NCBI RefSeq assembly: GCF_010183535.1
Contig: NC_071332.1
Coordinates: forward strand, 21,328,001-21,392,000
DNA length: 64,000 nucleotides
Direction: 5' to 3'
DNA from: Caenorhabditis remanei
Taxonomy: Eukaryota > Nematoda > Chromadorea > Rhabditida > Rhabditidae
Position numbers and translations under genes: made by a program. The notes beneath the pieces are model-generated. The model searched no databases. It was given only the letters and a program-made list of their open reading frames with translations, and was not told where the DNA came from. Of the stretch, positions 1 to 11,275 are shown in pieces; the first letter of the stretch is position 1; each line of letters starts with the position of its first letter.

Positions 1-1145
1 AATCTCATTAAGAATTTTTGGAGTGGTATGTTCCAATAACGTTAGAAGGTTTTGAAAACTGCAATTCTCGAAATGAAGTAGTTTTACACAGATACCAAAT
101 GTCAGTCTAGTGGAGAAGATATCCATGATCTGCTCATCGGTGTCCTCTCGAAAGAAGTCGAATCGAATACTTCTCAAGTCAAGTTTGGGGTGGTTTAAGA
201 CTATCAACAGTTGCGTCATGGCTTCCTGCAATCGATTATTTCCAGAAAATATAAATTTGAGAGATCCCTCGAAGCTGAGAGAGATTTCAGACGGTGTAGA
301 TTTCAGAACAATTCCATCCACTTTTAAAGGAACCATGTCATCAATATCACGGAGAGAAGAGGATTTCGTTCGGATAATAATTCTGTAATTATTATTGGCT
401 CTATTCCAGTCTAAACCACTTTTTGGGATTTTAAGGGACGTTTAAACATTTCCAAGCGCTGTTGGAACCTCAAAGAACGTTAAAATGTTTTGAGGGACGT
501 ATAAATGTTTTAAGCATACTTGTCAACCCGGCCGAAACGGGCCGACACGGGCCGGCACGTGACTCGCTTCAAACTCAATATTATGAGCTGAAAAATATAC
601 CAAAATGTAGATCTCGACGAGTTCAATGTCCGTGACCCACTACGGGCCGGATGGCTATTCGTTAATGTGCCGCGGGCAGGGCTAGAATGGCTTTTTTGGG
701 CCATTTTTTGAGTTTTTTGGCACTTTTTCCCGGCCCGCGGCACAATAACAAATAGAGATCCGGCCAGTAGTGCGTCGCGAAGATAGAACTCGTCGAGATC
801 TACATTTTGATATATTTTTCAGATAATAATATTGAGTTTGAAGCGAGTTAAGCGGCGGCCCGGTTTGCAAGTATGGTTTTAAGTGACGTATAATTATGTT
901 TGGGATGTTAGAGTTTTCAAAGGACATCTAAACTGGAATAGAGCCTTATTTTTTCAGGTTTTAAAAAATCGGGATATTTGGAAAATGACTACTCACCTCT
1001 CCTTCAAATCCATTTTCCGTATGAATCCCCGAACAATAAACTCTGGAATATCTATCAAATCTTTTTCAACCAACTCTGGTTTATTCGAGAAACACAACAC
1101 TGAATAGAGCAGAATTCGATAAAGATATCGAAAAATCGATATCAT
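1..1145 (-). CDS. F-box/FTH (DUF38) protein, 3' end outside the window
   Basis: Minus-strand gene with two visible exons. Exon 1 (997-1145) encodes an F-box with the core LVEKDLIDIPEFIVRG. It ends in a GTGAGT donor in phase 2 and joins in frame to exon 2 (1-382), which begins IIIRTKSSSLRDIDDMVPL and stays open to the window edge. The FTH-like part shows the alternating hydrophobic pattern of Caenorhabditis fbxa proteins (for example MTQLLIVLNHPKLDLRS). F-box proteins of this kind are presumed substrate adaptors of SCF (SKP1-cullin) ubiquitin ligases; the substrate is unknown. The 614-bp intron (383-996) is almost filled by nested miniature elements. The start is the first ATG in frame upstream of the F-box; a more upstream exon cannot be excluded. 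Confidence 0.7.
397..945. mobile_element. hAT-like MITE in the F-box gene intron
   Basis: The ends are inverted copies: GGCTCTATTCCAGT at the left, and its complement ending GGAATAGAGCC at the right. Flanking octamers TTATTATT (389-396) and TTATTTTT (946-953) match at 7 of 8 positions, as expected for an old 8-bp target duplication of hAT-type elements. The interior has degraded copies of the GGGACGT-TAAACATTT unit also seen in the better copy at 29175-29801. A second element (515-875) is inserted in it. Confidence 0.7.
515..875. mobile_element. Nested GC-rich palindromic hAT-like MITE
   Basis: Termini CATACTTG and CAAGTATG are flanked by a perfect 8-bp duplication GTTTTAAG (507-514 and 876-883). 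The interior is a long imperfect palindrome (CGCTTCAAACTCAATATTAT and its complement; TAGATCTCGACGAGTTC and its complement) with GGCCCGG-rich ends. It sits inside the MITE at 397-945. The ORFs in it are by-products of the palindrome. Confidence 0.8.
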
Positions 1146-2602
1146 CGCTCGACTCAACCAGAGAATCATTTGTGGTAGATAGACGGCGTAATGAGTTGTC
1201 GAGTGGCGGGCGTGAACGAAACGAAGAAAAAAAGAAAACAGCTCGAGTTTTTGGCTCCATAGGGACTAATAGGTGGGTGTTTCTTTTGTTATCGTGATAT
1301 ATATGTAATTATAAATTTTGAGTTTCTTGGAAATAGAGAAAAACAAAAAAGATATCATCTATTCATGAAAAATACGTATACTTGAAAACATGGAAGGCGT
1401 CAAAGGAGCGCCAGAGAATGTCGACTCAGAATGTGCCAATTTTGATTGATTTTGAGCAAATGTTGAATTGTTTTGTGCCAAATTTAAATGATTTTGAGCA
1501 GAAGCAAAAATATGGAAGATAAACCCAAATTTAATGTAGCGAAAAAATCACCGTGTTACTCACTTTTTCGATGGAAAATGCCTATTTTCAGACTTAAAAT
1601 CACAGTTTTCAGATTAAAATATTGATTTTCAGCTAATTTTTATGTGAAATATTCGAAAAAAATGTGATTTTATGCTTAAAATGAGAAAAACTTGGAAATC
1701 AGTGCTTCCTCGTTACCAAAACCCATCGCTCTCGCTCTCTGCGTCTCTTCGATCGTCATAGTCTCTTCTCGGGTTTCGGTGGAGCGCGGTTACTGAATTT
1801 GAGTCAAGATGATAGGAAAATACCGAAAATTGGTGTTTTTGAGTTGTTTTTTCAGGGAAAAAGTTCAGAAATGTATGAAAATCTTGATTTTTAGCTTAGA
1901 ATTCTGGTTTTTGAGTTGAAAATTGTCAGAAATTAGGTTTTTAACTCAAAATATTCCATTTTTTCCAATTATTTTCGCGCGAAACCGGAAGCTCAGTGAA
2001 GCGCGTTTGCACACAACTTGCACGTTGCCAATTGAGTCGCCGATCAGCATAATGCGGCCTTTGTATAACGTGGGTACAGTAAGACGAACGATAGGGAGTC
2101 AAATTTTTCGAATGAAGCTAGCTTTTCTTCCATTTTTCTCGCTATTTTCGAGAAAACTTTGCACAAAAAATATCGAATTCATTAAAAAAGAGAAAAATAC
2201 AAATTTTTAATACACAAAAAAAATTTTTTTGGATGAATTTTTTGAATTTCGCGCTAATTTAACGCTAATTTTTTTGGAGCGCAGTTGCTTCATATGGGCA
2301 TTCTATGACCCTGTGAAAAACCACATTTTCTCGTTCGAATTCTTAGAATAGAAAGATTTTTTGAAATAGAAACGAATCAAATGGTGTTTAGCTAAAAATT
2401 TCAAAAATAAGATGATTTTCAGATGATTTTTATGAGAAAAATGTGTATTTTGGGAATTTTTTTAGAATGGAAATTCGAAAAATTTGGTTTTAGTGACAGT
2501 ATTTTTCTCAAGTTTCACATTATTTTGCAGATAGGAGAGAATAACTCCCGTTAGTTTACCAGCGAAGAAAATAGGAGTTTCGAGTTGCTTACAAATTATT
2601 CA
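1146..2602. other. AT-rich intergenic DNA, no gene seen
   Basis: This is low-complexity sequence with many short 'ttttcagattaaaat' units. It includes one copy of the GCGCGTTTGC motif near 2000 and a diverged one near 2280, of the kind found upstream of the F-box genes further on. The 95-codon plus-strand ORF at 1923-2210 has no recognisable domain and is judged non-coding. Confidence 0.6.
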
Positions 2603-3711
2603 TCAACAAAATAATGGGATACAACACAAAAATGAACTTGAAAATGGTAAAGTCAAAATGAGAAAGAAGACAGAAAACCCGGAATAGACCATATTAAAGA
2701 TGTGATTTTTAACTTTCTCAGCCTGCAATTTCCCGAATGAAGGTGTTTTTACAGTAAGGGATTTTTGCTCAAATTATTCAATTTTCATTTTTTTCCGAGC
2801 AGCTCAGTTAGTCATTCTCATTCTCACCTCTGCAGTTTTGGCAGCAGCAGCAGCAGTCGGAGCATCATTGGAAGTGGCAGTTGGCGCCGAAGACGTGGAG
2901 GGTCCCTGAAACAAAAAAACATTTAGATTTCTGAAGATCGAATAAGCGATTTGATTCGAATGAATTCGAGAAGAATACAGATTCGACGTCGGAGACGATA
3001 ATTAATGTATCGAAATGCCGGGAAAAGACAAAAAACTGAAATTTCAGAGATTTGGATGCAATTTGAAGGGTTTTTAGAGCGGAAAATTGAAAATTTATCG
3101 ATATTTTGACTGAAACAACCGGGAAATTGGAATTTTTTGACGATTCGATGTAAAATTTCTCAAAAAACACCAAAAAGTCATCGAATAGCCAAAAATTCCA
3201 ATTTTCCAGCTTTTTCCAGTCAAAAATATCGATGAATTTTCATTTTTCCGCTCTGAAAAACCTCAAATTGCATTCAAATCTCTGAATTCTCAGTGGTTTT
3301 TCCTATTTTCCCGGCATTTCGTCGCCTCCTCCGTCTCCTCAAACCCATCCGAATCCATCCATCGCTTCTGAAATAATACTAAATTATAATTTTTCTCAAT
3401 TTTTTATCGGTGAAACCCTTTTTGACTCCGATTCCACCGTTTCTTGGTGTCCTCCATCCGACTCGTCCATTCGACTGAAAAAATATCATAAATTTCAGTC
3501 ATTTTTCATTAAGAATTACCTCGAAAGCGTCCTCGCTGCCAGCTCCTTTTCTTGAAAAATCTGAAAATGATGAGAATAGAAAATGCGCTCCACTGAGACA
3601 GTGAGAAAAGAGTGTGTGGAAATGAGAGACGGAGACATTTTCAGATTTCCGGTTGGAATTACTCACGGTGATTTTTTTGCTACATTTCCCGTTGACAAAT
3701 TTTCGCCCCAT
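2603..3711 (-). CDS. Possible small multi-exon gene, product unknown
   Basis: Several minus-strand segments have splice sites in compatible phase: 3667-3711 (MGRKFVNGKCSKKIT), 3520-3560, 3417-3474 (acidic, ESDGGHQETVESESK) and one from 3367 downwards (KRWMDSDGFEE). A distal pair follows: an exon of about 78 bp near 2831-2908 encoding an Ala/Ser/Thr-rich stretch (PSTSSAPTATSNDAP), then a last exon ending in a stop at 2603-2605. I could not join the first group to the distal pair in one frame, because the region between is occupied by an inverted repeat. No domain is recognised. It may be a real hypothetical gene, two fragments, or a decayed gene. Confidence 0.3.
2976..3340. repeat. Imperfect inverted repeat
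   Basis: The segment around 2976-3160 (AAATGCCGGGAAAA, TTTCAGAGATTTGGATGCAA) reappears as its complement around 3185-3340. It forms a roughly 160-bp stem with a short centre. The repeat includes a diverged inverted copy of the putative exon near 3320-3367 of the gene around it. Confidence 0.6.
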
Positions 3712-5064
3712 GGTGCGCGGAAAAATGGGCGGGGCTAAGGAATCAGAAAGATGCAACACCGCGGCACAGAAAAATGAGGTTAATAAACTGCAGAGGGAGT
3801 TTTATGAAAAGTGTTCGTTTGGAATCTAAAAATGGAGGATAGGTCAACAATTGTTCGAAAAAGAGATTTAGGTTATGAAACCGGAAAGTTTCAAGTGGAA
3901 AACATCTAAAATTTGACAATTCAGCTGCGTTCATCTGTTCTTCGGTGAAAAGAGGCGTAAAAAGTGCATTTTAATATTCAATTCACCTCGATTCTAATAA
4001 CAATTTTAAGACATCTAGGAGACAATCTGATAAATGAATTGTTGTTAACTCCTATTTACATTTACAATCACACAAGAACAGTTTTTGAGATAAAAATAAA
4101 AAAACAAAGTGGTCTAATTTTCGCCCATGGGTTGGCCACCAAAAAACTTCAGAATTCGTCGAAAAAAAAACGACTGAAAATGTTCCCCTGTCGTTTGAAG
4201 CGAACTATGGTTCATTTCAATCCCACTGAATTAGCTTTTTGGACGATTTTCGTAACTTTTCCATTTTTATTACTGAGATCTCACAAAAACATGTATAACT
4301 TTTTTCACAGAATCGTTCTGAAAAATTGTAAATACAGATCTGAAATCAGTGCGAAATTGCCGTTTTAGTGATATGTGTCTCGACCCATAAATCGGGATCT
4401 TTCCCTAGTTAAATTACACGAAAAAGCTGAGCTCCTTCGTGCACTTCCTCAAATCTAGGCCATTTCAAAAACTAGGCCATTGGGTTTTAATTTCAGCAGA
4501 ATCTCGTTTTCTATATGAAGGAGTCATCAAAACAAATGGAATTTTTTTCTACAAAAACTAGATCTAAACAAAAATTTCCTATGGAAGCGTTTTTTGAAAA
4601 TTTTGATCGAAAATTTCCCGATTTTTTTTTGAAAAATATTTCTTAAGAACAATTTTTTGTAGGTTTCGAAGGTTGTTGAAAAATATACTTGAGGAAAAAT
4701 ATGAAAAATTTTCAGAAAATACATTTTTGGACAAAAATTTGTAGTGAAAAAAGTTCAAAAATTCAAATCCGGGCCGACCGGGCCGGGTCAAAACCGGGCC
4801 GAGCCAAAACCGGGCCGGCCTGGCCGGCCCGGAATCTTGCTAGTCTGATTTTTACCGAATTTCGAGGTAAGCTGAACCAATTTTGTGGGACTTCGAGCCA
4901 ATTTTCTGTAGTTTTGAGCCGATTTTGAACTATTTCGAGCCATTTTGAGCTAAATGTGAGTGATTTTGTGATCGAAATAGGGTTTTAAATATATTTTATT
5001 GCTAAAATAAGATTATCAAAATTATAGAAAATGAATACGGATCCTAATTTATAAATACAAGCAA
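3712..5064. other. Intergenic DNA with a dispersed repeat
   Basis: No convincing gene. The 134-codon plus-strand ORF at 3964-4368 has no domain, no splice partner and biased composition. The right part is taken up by the GC-rich repeat at about 4540-4850. Confidence 0.6.
4540..4850. repeat. GC-ended dispersed repeat, copy 1
   Basis: An AT-rich body (TTTCTTAAGAACAATTTTTT, then AAAATATACTTGAGGAAAAA) leads into alternating GGGCCGGGCC. Nearly the same body and GC-rich end occur at about 21,030-21,317, so this is an interspersed repeat family. Related GC-rich ends occur at 16,960-17,110 and 31,400-31,690. Confidence 0.75.
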
Positions 5065-6152
5065 TTATCTCTGAAAGAATCCAACTTCACCAATATCCTC
5101 AATTACATCCTTTCCTGCATACTTCTCTGCGACAACAAGTCTTCTGAACTTGAACAAATTGAGACAAATACCGATTGCTAGAACATCTGACGAGTTGGGA
5201 ATTCGAAAATACATTTTTGAAAGTGAATCCTCTTCTAGATCCCCTGAATCCTTTTCCATTCCTAGCAAATCCATAAATTCTTGCAACTCGGGAAATTGAG
5301 GGAAGTAGGACTTGAATTTTTGATGGCGTGGATTTCTGAGGAATGCCTGGATAAAGGAAAAATGAAGATAAATCTGATTTTGAGGATTTTAAATTCGCTT
5401 ACATCTCTCAACACAATTAGATCCTTCAAAAAAAGTCGCTCCACACAAACGGTGACTTTCCGAAAATGAAGCAATCGTCTGAAATGCGTTGAGCTGTCCA
5501 CATTAACATTGCCATCCAATTCTTCAGCACTACGCCATTGTTCCAGGCGCTCATACTCATCCAGTTGTTGTGTACTATCACGAAATAAAAGAATATGAAT
5601 TGATTTCAGAGTGAGTGGCTCCACAGCCGATAGAATTTGAAAGACTTGTCGTTGAAAGTCACAAAAAATCCTTAGAAACTTCACTGGAAGATTTGTATCT
5701 CGTGATTGTAGGATTTCGCAGATCCTTTTTAAACCCAGACAATTGTTTCCTTCAACTACACAAAGCCTATCCAGCACACCTTTTTGATAGCGAATGTTCA
5801 GTTCAAAGTCTCGACAAAAAATCTCACGATAGTCCTGTCCGACAAGTCTCTTCTGGTTGACGAGACAATTTTGGTTAAGATTACTGTATGAAATTGTCTC
5901 CTGTCCAGCTGGTGTTCCAGAATCATATACCACTTTCAAGTCATCATCCGCTGTAATCGTGACACTAGAAAAGTCATGGGTTGGTGGACGAGTCTCTATG
6001 AGGTTTCGGAGTCGTTGGTTTACTTTTCGGAGGTTTGAACTGAAAATGAACAATTAAGATAATTATACCCCAAAACCAACTCACATTCCACGAAGATCCA
6101 ATTTTCCAGCAATCTCCAACAGGTCATCATCATGCAGGTCGAGTAAACTCAT
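5065..6152 (-). CDS. F-box/DUF38 protein, 328 aa
   Basis: Three exons: 6085-6152, 5403-6039 and 5065-5346. All splice sites are consensus and phases agree. Exon 1 is the F-box start (MSLLDLHDDDLLEIAGKLDL). Exon 2 carries the rest of the F-box helix (NLRKVNQRLRNL) and the DUF38/FTH-like body with the landmarks FELNIRYQKGVLD, ERLEQWRSAEEL and LLHFRKVTV. Exon 3 is the conserved C-terminal part (YFRIPNSSDVL ... EDIGEVGFFQR). Presumed adaptor of an SCF ubiquitin ligase. It is the most distal and most diverged member of a nine-gene cluster that extends to 20.7 kb, and the reading frame is intact. Confidence 0.88.
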
Positions 6153-6444
6153 TTTTTGAAATTGGTGACCAAAAATTGTTGACAAAAAACTATTACACTG
6201 TATCACGCCACATTTATGTTATCAGTGTTTACTCTCTTGTTAAGGATGAGAAATTTCAACACATATTGTTCAGTGTTGAAATGTGCCTGTCTTGTAGAGC
6301 GCGTTTGCTGAGCTCAGGATATAAGAGCTTGGTAGACCACAGGCTTTTTCAATACCTTTTAATAATAGTTCAAATGTATATCGAGACAGTCTTTATTGCT
6401 CATAACAAGATCATCATAATTATGTATTTAGAAAATAAACGCAA
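6153..6444. promoter_or_regulatory. Upstream region of the 5.1-kb F-box gene with GCGCGTTTGC motif
   Basis: The motif GAGCGCGTTTGC (about 6299-6310) lies some 150 bp upstream of the start codon of the gene at 5065-6152. The same motif lies upstream of most members of the cluster (near 8169, 9760, 11345, 12936, 14964 and 21387). That recurrence suggests a shared promoter element or transcript 5' region; the function is inferred only. Confidence 0.4.
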
Positions 6445-6715
6445 TTATCTCTGAAAAAATTCAACTGTTCCAATATCCTCAATTAATTCCCACCCGGCAT
6501 ATCTCTCTGCTTCGGCACGTCTACAAAAAGTGCAACAATTTCGAGCGAAACGGATTAAGAGAACATCCGACGAGTTGGGGATTCGGAAGTATTTTGCCAT
6601 AAATCTACTATTTGTTTGATCTGCTGGGGGGACTCCCAACAGACGAAGAAATTCATCAAATTCGGGAAACACGGTGGTATGGAAGGAAAAACATTCGAAG
6701 AATGGATTGGAAAGG

Positions 6716-6997
6716 TGTGCTCGATTGTACTTTGTACATCTCCCACTTTCTTTTCCCCGCTCCCATCAGATATGATTCATAGGCTTTTAGTCGTGAATCA
6801 TTCTTTCTATCTGTTTTAATTGAATTCCTTCACCCACACACTTTCTGTTTGGCTCCGCCTCTGCCCAGTATAAAAGCAGAGGCGAGAGCTTATCTTTTAT
6901 CTTTTAATAAAGGTTTAATTACCCAAGTTTGAGGTTTACGGAGGTTTCCTGAGAATACAAGTCGAGCACGTCCCCACTGAGAACATCGTTCATCATA
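6716..6997 (+). mobile_element. 282-bp insertion carrying a TATA box and an SL1 sequence
   Basis: The segment is absent from the four paralogous exons and is bounded by the short duplication AAAGG (6711-6715 and 6998-7002). It has no terminal inverted repeats. It contains a TATAAAAG box near 6873 and, about 40 bp further on, an exact SL1 leader. The source is unknown; it could be a transposed promoter or leader region, or a chimeric insertion formed during repair. Confidence 0.6.
6912..6933 (+). other. Exact 22-nt SL1 spliced-leader sequence
   Basis: The 22 bases that begin GGTTTAATTACCC and end AAGTTTGAG are identical to the Caenorhabditis SL1 leader. The next bases are GTTTACGG, not the GTAAAC donor and snRNA body of a normal SL1 RNA gene. 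No Sm site of the AATTTTTGG type follows closely. It is therefore not a standard SL RNA gene. Confidence 0.8.
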
Positions 6998-7570
6998 AAA
7001 GGGACGGCTGAAAAAGAAAGAGAATGACTGTGAAATTAAAAAATCTCTTACCTTTCGCAACAAAAGCACATCCTCCAAACGAATTTCATTCGCCCAAATA
7101 TTGACTTCCCGAAAGTGTAACAATTTTCTAAAACACGCCGAGCTTTCTATCATGATATTACTGGTAAACTCTTCGGCACTACGCCACTGCTCCAGCTGCA
7201 AACAATTATCATCGAACTGTTGGATTTCATCTCCTTCACTCATAAAAGTCGCAATTGTTTTCAGAGAAGTTGGATCCAAAAACTGAAGAATTTTGAACAG
7301 GCCTCGTTGAAAATTGCCTCGTAAGAAAATCTTTTTAACTTGGAGCATTTTGTTTCGAGATTTTAGAGTTTTGAGAATTTTCTTAGCCACTGGATCCTCC
7401 GCGTGTTCAAAATTGATGGAAAACTCATCCACTACACCCTTTTGATACCGAATATTCACTTCGAAGTCTCGTCCAGCCTGATCCCTGTCATCATACAGAA
7501 TTGTTTCTGATCCAGTCGCTGACTCGTATATCACTTGTGTTCGTGGATGATAAATTCTTCCTCCAATAGA

Positions 7571-10500
7571 GATTTTGGTGAAGTTATTAGTTGGTGGACG
7601 TAGGTCGAGAAGGTTTCGAAGTCGTTGATTCACTTTGCGGAGGATTGAGCTGAAATCAAATAACTCTGATTATACGGGAAAGAACATGATTCAGATATTG
7701 TTGGGAAGCAGACAATGTAAAATTATGTTTTCCGATTTTGTCTGAAATCGAAATAAACCATACTTGTCAAGGCCCAATGGTCCGGGGTTTGGAAATTTTT
7801 TGAAGGACCGGTGCGGCCCGAAGACACGGCTTTAAAAATATCAATTTTTAAAATAATTTTTCAATTTTTCATCAAAAATGTTAACATTTTTTATAATTTT
7901 TCAGAATTTCTTCTAATTCCGAATGATAGTCGAAAATTTGAATTTTGGCACCATGTACAAGTATGAAAACCCTTAATATTTGACTAGGAATATACCAAAT
8001 TCACTTCAAACATTTGAAAAAACCGACTCACATGCCACGAAGATCCAATTTCCCAGCGATCTCCAGCAGATTATCATCAGGCAGGCCGAGAAGATTCATT
8101 TTCTGAAAAAGTGCATTCGTTAAGTTCTAAAATCCATCAAAAATGTCTGAAATGTCCCTGTCTAGCAGAGCGCGTTTGCTGAGCTTCGGCTATGAGAGGT
8201 AGGTAGACCACAGGCTTTTCTAGTACCTTTTAATAATAATTCAAATATTCATCAAGACAGACTTTATTGCTCAAAATAACATTATCATAATTATTTAAAA
8301 AATTAACAAGCAATTATCTCTGAAAAAATTCCACTGTCCCAATATCCTCAATTAATTCCCACCCGGCATATCTCTCTGCCTCGGCACATCTAGAAAAAGA
8401 GCAAAGATTTCGAGCGAAACGGATTAAGAGAACATCCGACGAGTTGGGGATTCGGAAGTACTTTGCGATAAATCTACTATTTGTTTGATCTGCTGGGGGG
8501 ACTCCCAACAGACGCAGAAATTCATCAAATTCGGGAAACACGGTGATATGGAAGGAAAAACATTCGAAGAATGAATTGGAAAGGGACGGCTGAAAAAGAA
8601 AGAGAATGACTGTGAAATTAAAAAATCGCTTACCTTTCGCAACAAAAGCACATCCTCCAAACAAATTTCATTCGCCCAAATATTGACTTCCCGAAAGTTT
8701 AACAATTTGCTAAAACACGCCGAGCTTTCTATCATGATATTACTGGTAAACTCTTCGGCACTACGCCACTGCTCCAGCTGCACACAATTATCATCAAACT
8801 GTTGGATTTCATCTCCTTCACTCATAAACGTCGCAATTGTTTTCAGAGAAGTTGGATCCAAAAACTGAAGAATTTCGGACAGGCCTCGTTGAAAATTGCC
8901 TCGTAAGAAAATCTTTTTTACTTGGAGCATTTTGTTTCGAGATTTTAGAGTTTCGTGAATTTTCTTAGCCACTGGATCCTCCGCGTCTTGGAAATTGATG
9001 GAAAACTCATCCACTACACGCTTTTGATATCGAATATTCAGTTCGAAGTCTCGTCCAACCTGATCCTTGTCATCATACATAATTGTTTCTGTTCCAGTCG
9101 CTGACTCATATATCACTTGTGTTCGTGGATAATAAGTGATTCCTTCAACAGAGATTTTGGTGAAGTTATTAGTTGGTGGACGTAGGTCGAGAACGTTCCG
9201 AAGTCGTTGATTCACTTTGCGGAGGATTGAGCTGAAATCAAATATCACTGATTATACGGGAAAGAACATGATTCAGATATTGTTGGGAAGCAGACAATGT
9301 AAAATTATGTTTTCCGATTTTGTCTGAAATCGAAATAAACCATACTTGTCAAGGCCCAATGGCCCGGGGTTTGGAAATTTTTTGAAGGACCGGTGCGGCC
9401 CGAAGACAAGGCTTCAAAAAATATCAATTTTTCAAACAATTTTTTCAATTTTTCATCAAAAATGTGAACATTTTTTATAATTTTTCAGAATTTCTTCTAA
9501 TTCCGAATGATAGTCGAAAATTTGAATTTTGGCACCATGTACAAATATGAAAACTCTTAATATTTGACTAGGAATATCCAAATTCACTTCAAACATTTGA
9601 AAAAACCGACTCACATCCCACGAAGATCCAATTTTCCAGCGATCTCCAGCAGATTATCATCAGGCAGGTCGAGAAGATTCATTTTCTGAAAAAGTGCATT
9701 CGTTAAGAATACAAAAAGCCGTGAAATCCATTAAAAATGTGGGAAATGCCCGTCTAGCAGAGCGCGTTTGCTGAGCTCAACCTATGAGAGGTAGGTAGAC
9801 CACAGGATTTTTCAGTACCTTTTAATAATAATTCAAATATTTATAGAGACAGTCTTTATTGCTCAAAATAACATAATCATAATTATCTATTTAGAACATA
9901 AACGCAATTATCTCTGAAAAAATTCAACTGTTCCAATATCCTCAATTAATTCCCATCCGGCATATCTCTCTGCCTCGGCCATTCTACAAAAAGTGCAACA
10001 ATTTCGAGAGAAACGGATTAAGAGAACATCCGACGAGTTGGGGATTCGGAAGTACTTTGCCATAAATCTACAATTTGTTAGATCTGCTAACGAGCTTCCT
10101 AACAGACGCAGAAATGCATCTAGTTCGGGAAACACGGTGATATGGAAGGAAAAACATTCGAAGAATGGATTGGAAAGGGACGGCTGAAAATGAAAGAGAA
10201 TGACTGTGAAATTAAAAAATCGCTTACCTTTCGCAACAAAAGCACATCCTCCAAACGAATTTCATTCGCCCAAATATTGACTTCCCGAAAGTTTAACAAT
10301 TTGTTAAAACACGCCGAGCTTTCTATCATGATATTACTGGTAAACTCTTCGGCACTACGCCACTGCTCCAGCTGCACACAATTATCATCAAACTGTTGGA
10401 TTTCATCTCCTTCACTCATAAACGTCGCAATTGTTTTCAGAGAAGTTGGATCCAAAAACTGAAGAATTTCGAACAGGCCTCGTTGAAAATTGCCTCGTAA

Positions 10501-10746
10501 GAAAATCTTTTTTACTTGGAGCATTTTGTTTCGAGATTTTAGAGTTTCGTGAATTTTCTTAGCCACGGGATCCTCCGCGTCTTGGAAATTGATGGAAAAC
10601 TCATCCACTACACGCTTTTGATATCGAATATTCAGTTCGAAGTCTCGTCCAGCCTGATCCTTGTCATCATACATAATTGTTTCTGTTCCAGTCGCTGACT
10701 CATATATCACTTGTGTTCGTGGATAATAAATGAATCCTTCAATAGT
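7571..10746. repeat. 3,176-bp tandem duplication, unit 1
   Basis: This block recurs, to the eye without differences, as 10747-13922. It holds exon 1 and the start of exon 2 of the broken gene, the whole 8.3-9.7 kb gene, and most of the 9.9-11.3 kb gene. The end points fall in the homologous exon 2 stretch GATTTTGGTGAAGTTATTAG that all members share, as expected from unequal crossing over between paralogues. Confidence 0.9.
8314..9682 (-). CDS. F-box/DUF38 protein, 313 aa (array copy C)
   Basis: Exons 9615-9682, 8634-9231 and 8314-8589, with consistent phases. F-box MNLLDLPDDNLLEIAGKLDL; DUF38/FTH body with FELNIRYQKRVVDE, QLEQWRSAEEF and LLNFREVNI; last exon with VFPEFDEFLRLLG, YFRIPNSSDVLL and EDIGTVEFFQR. 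Presumed SCF ubiquitin-ligase adaptor with unknown target. Intron 1 (9232-9614) carries a degraded piece of the ACTTGTCAAGGCCC repeat family. The gene is repeated, apparently unchanged, at 11490-12858. Confidence 0.9.
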
Positions 10747-11275
10747 GATTTTGGTGAAGTTATTAGTTGGTGGACGTAGGTCGAGAAGGTTTCGAAGTCG
10801 TTGATTCACTTTGCGGAGGATTGAGCTGAAATCAAATAACTCTGATTATACGGGAAAGAACATGATTCAGATATTGTTGGGAAGCAGACAATGTAAAATT
10901 ATGTTTTCCGATTTTGTCTGAAATCGAAATAAACCATACTTGTCAAGGCCCAATGGTCCGGGGTTTGGAAATTTTTTGAAGGACCGGTGCGGCCCGAAGA
11001 CACGGCTTTAAAAATATCAATTTTTAAAATAATTTTTCAATTTTTCATCAAAAATGTTAACATTTTTTATAATTTTTCAGAATTTCTTCTAATTCCGAAT
11101 GATAGTCGAAAATTTGAATTTTGGCACCATGTACAAGTATGAAAACCCTTAATATTTGACTAGGAATATACCAAATTCACTTCAAACATTTGAAAAAACC
11201 GACTCACATGCCACGAAGATCCAATTTCCCAGCGATCTCCAGCAGATTATCATCAGGCAGGCCGAGAAGATTCAT
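9908..11275 (-). CDS. F-box/DUF38 protein, chimeric array copy D
   Basis: Exons 11208-11275, 10228-10825 and 9908-10183; 313 codons, open throughout. Exon 1, intron 1 and the first ~40-80 bp of exon 2 are identical to the gene at 6445-8099 (including the variant MNLLGLPDDN). The rest of exon 2 and exon 3 are identical to the gene at 13084-14860 (including LGSSLADLTNCRFMAKYF). The switch lies within 10747-10786. The gene is thus the fusion product of the unequal crossover that made the 3,176-bp duplication. The domain plan is as in its neighbours. Confidence 0.88.

Larger units (their letters stand above)
6445..8099 (-). pseudogene. F-box/DUF38 gene broken by a 282-bp insertion
   Basis: Exon 1 (8032-8099, MNLLGLPDDNLLEIAGKLDL) and exon 2 (7052-7649) match the neighbouring paralogues. 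Exon 3 (6445-7007) is split two codons after its acceptor by a 282-bp insertion (6716-6997 plus a 5-bp duplication AAAGG). Without the insert, exon 3 would be 276 nt, exactly as in the paralogues, and no other disabling change is seen in it (YFRIPNSSDVLL, EDIGTVEFFQR present). With it, the frame runs through unrelated sequence to a stop inside the insert. The break therefore looks recent. It is the left parent of the chimeric gene at 9908-11275. Confidence 0.8.

Noticed and set aside
110..388. Plus-strand 92-codon ORF
   Set aside because: Antisense shadow of the F-box/FTH exon, which has correct splice phase on the minus strand.
510..927. ORFs in the GC-rich nested element
   Set aside because: Products of the palindromic MITE; no conserved domain.
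3964..4368. 134-codon ORF as a gene
   Set aside because: No domain, no splice partner, biased composition, surrounded by repeats.
6912..6933. Standard SL1 RNA gene
   Set aside because: The leader is exact, but the GTAAAC donor, snRNA body and Sm site do not follow, and no 5S gene is adjacent.
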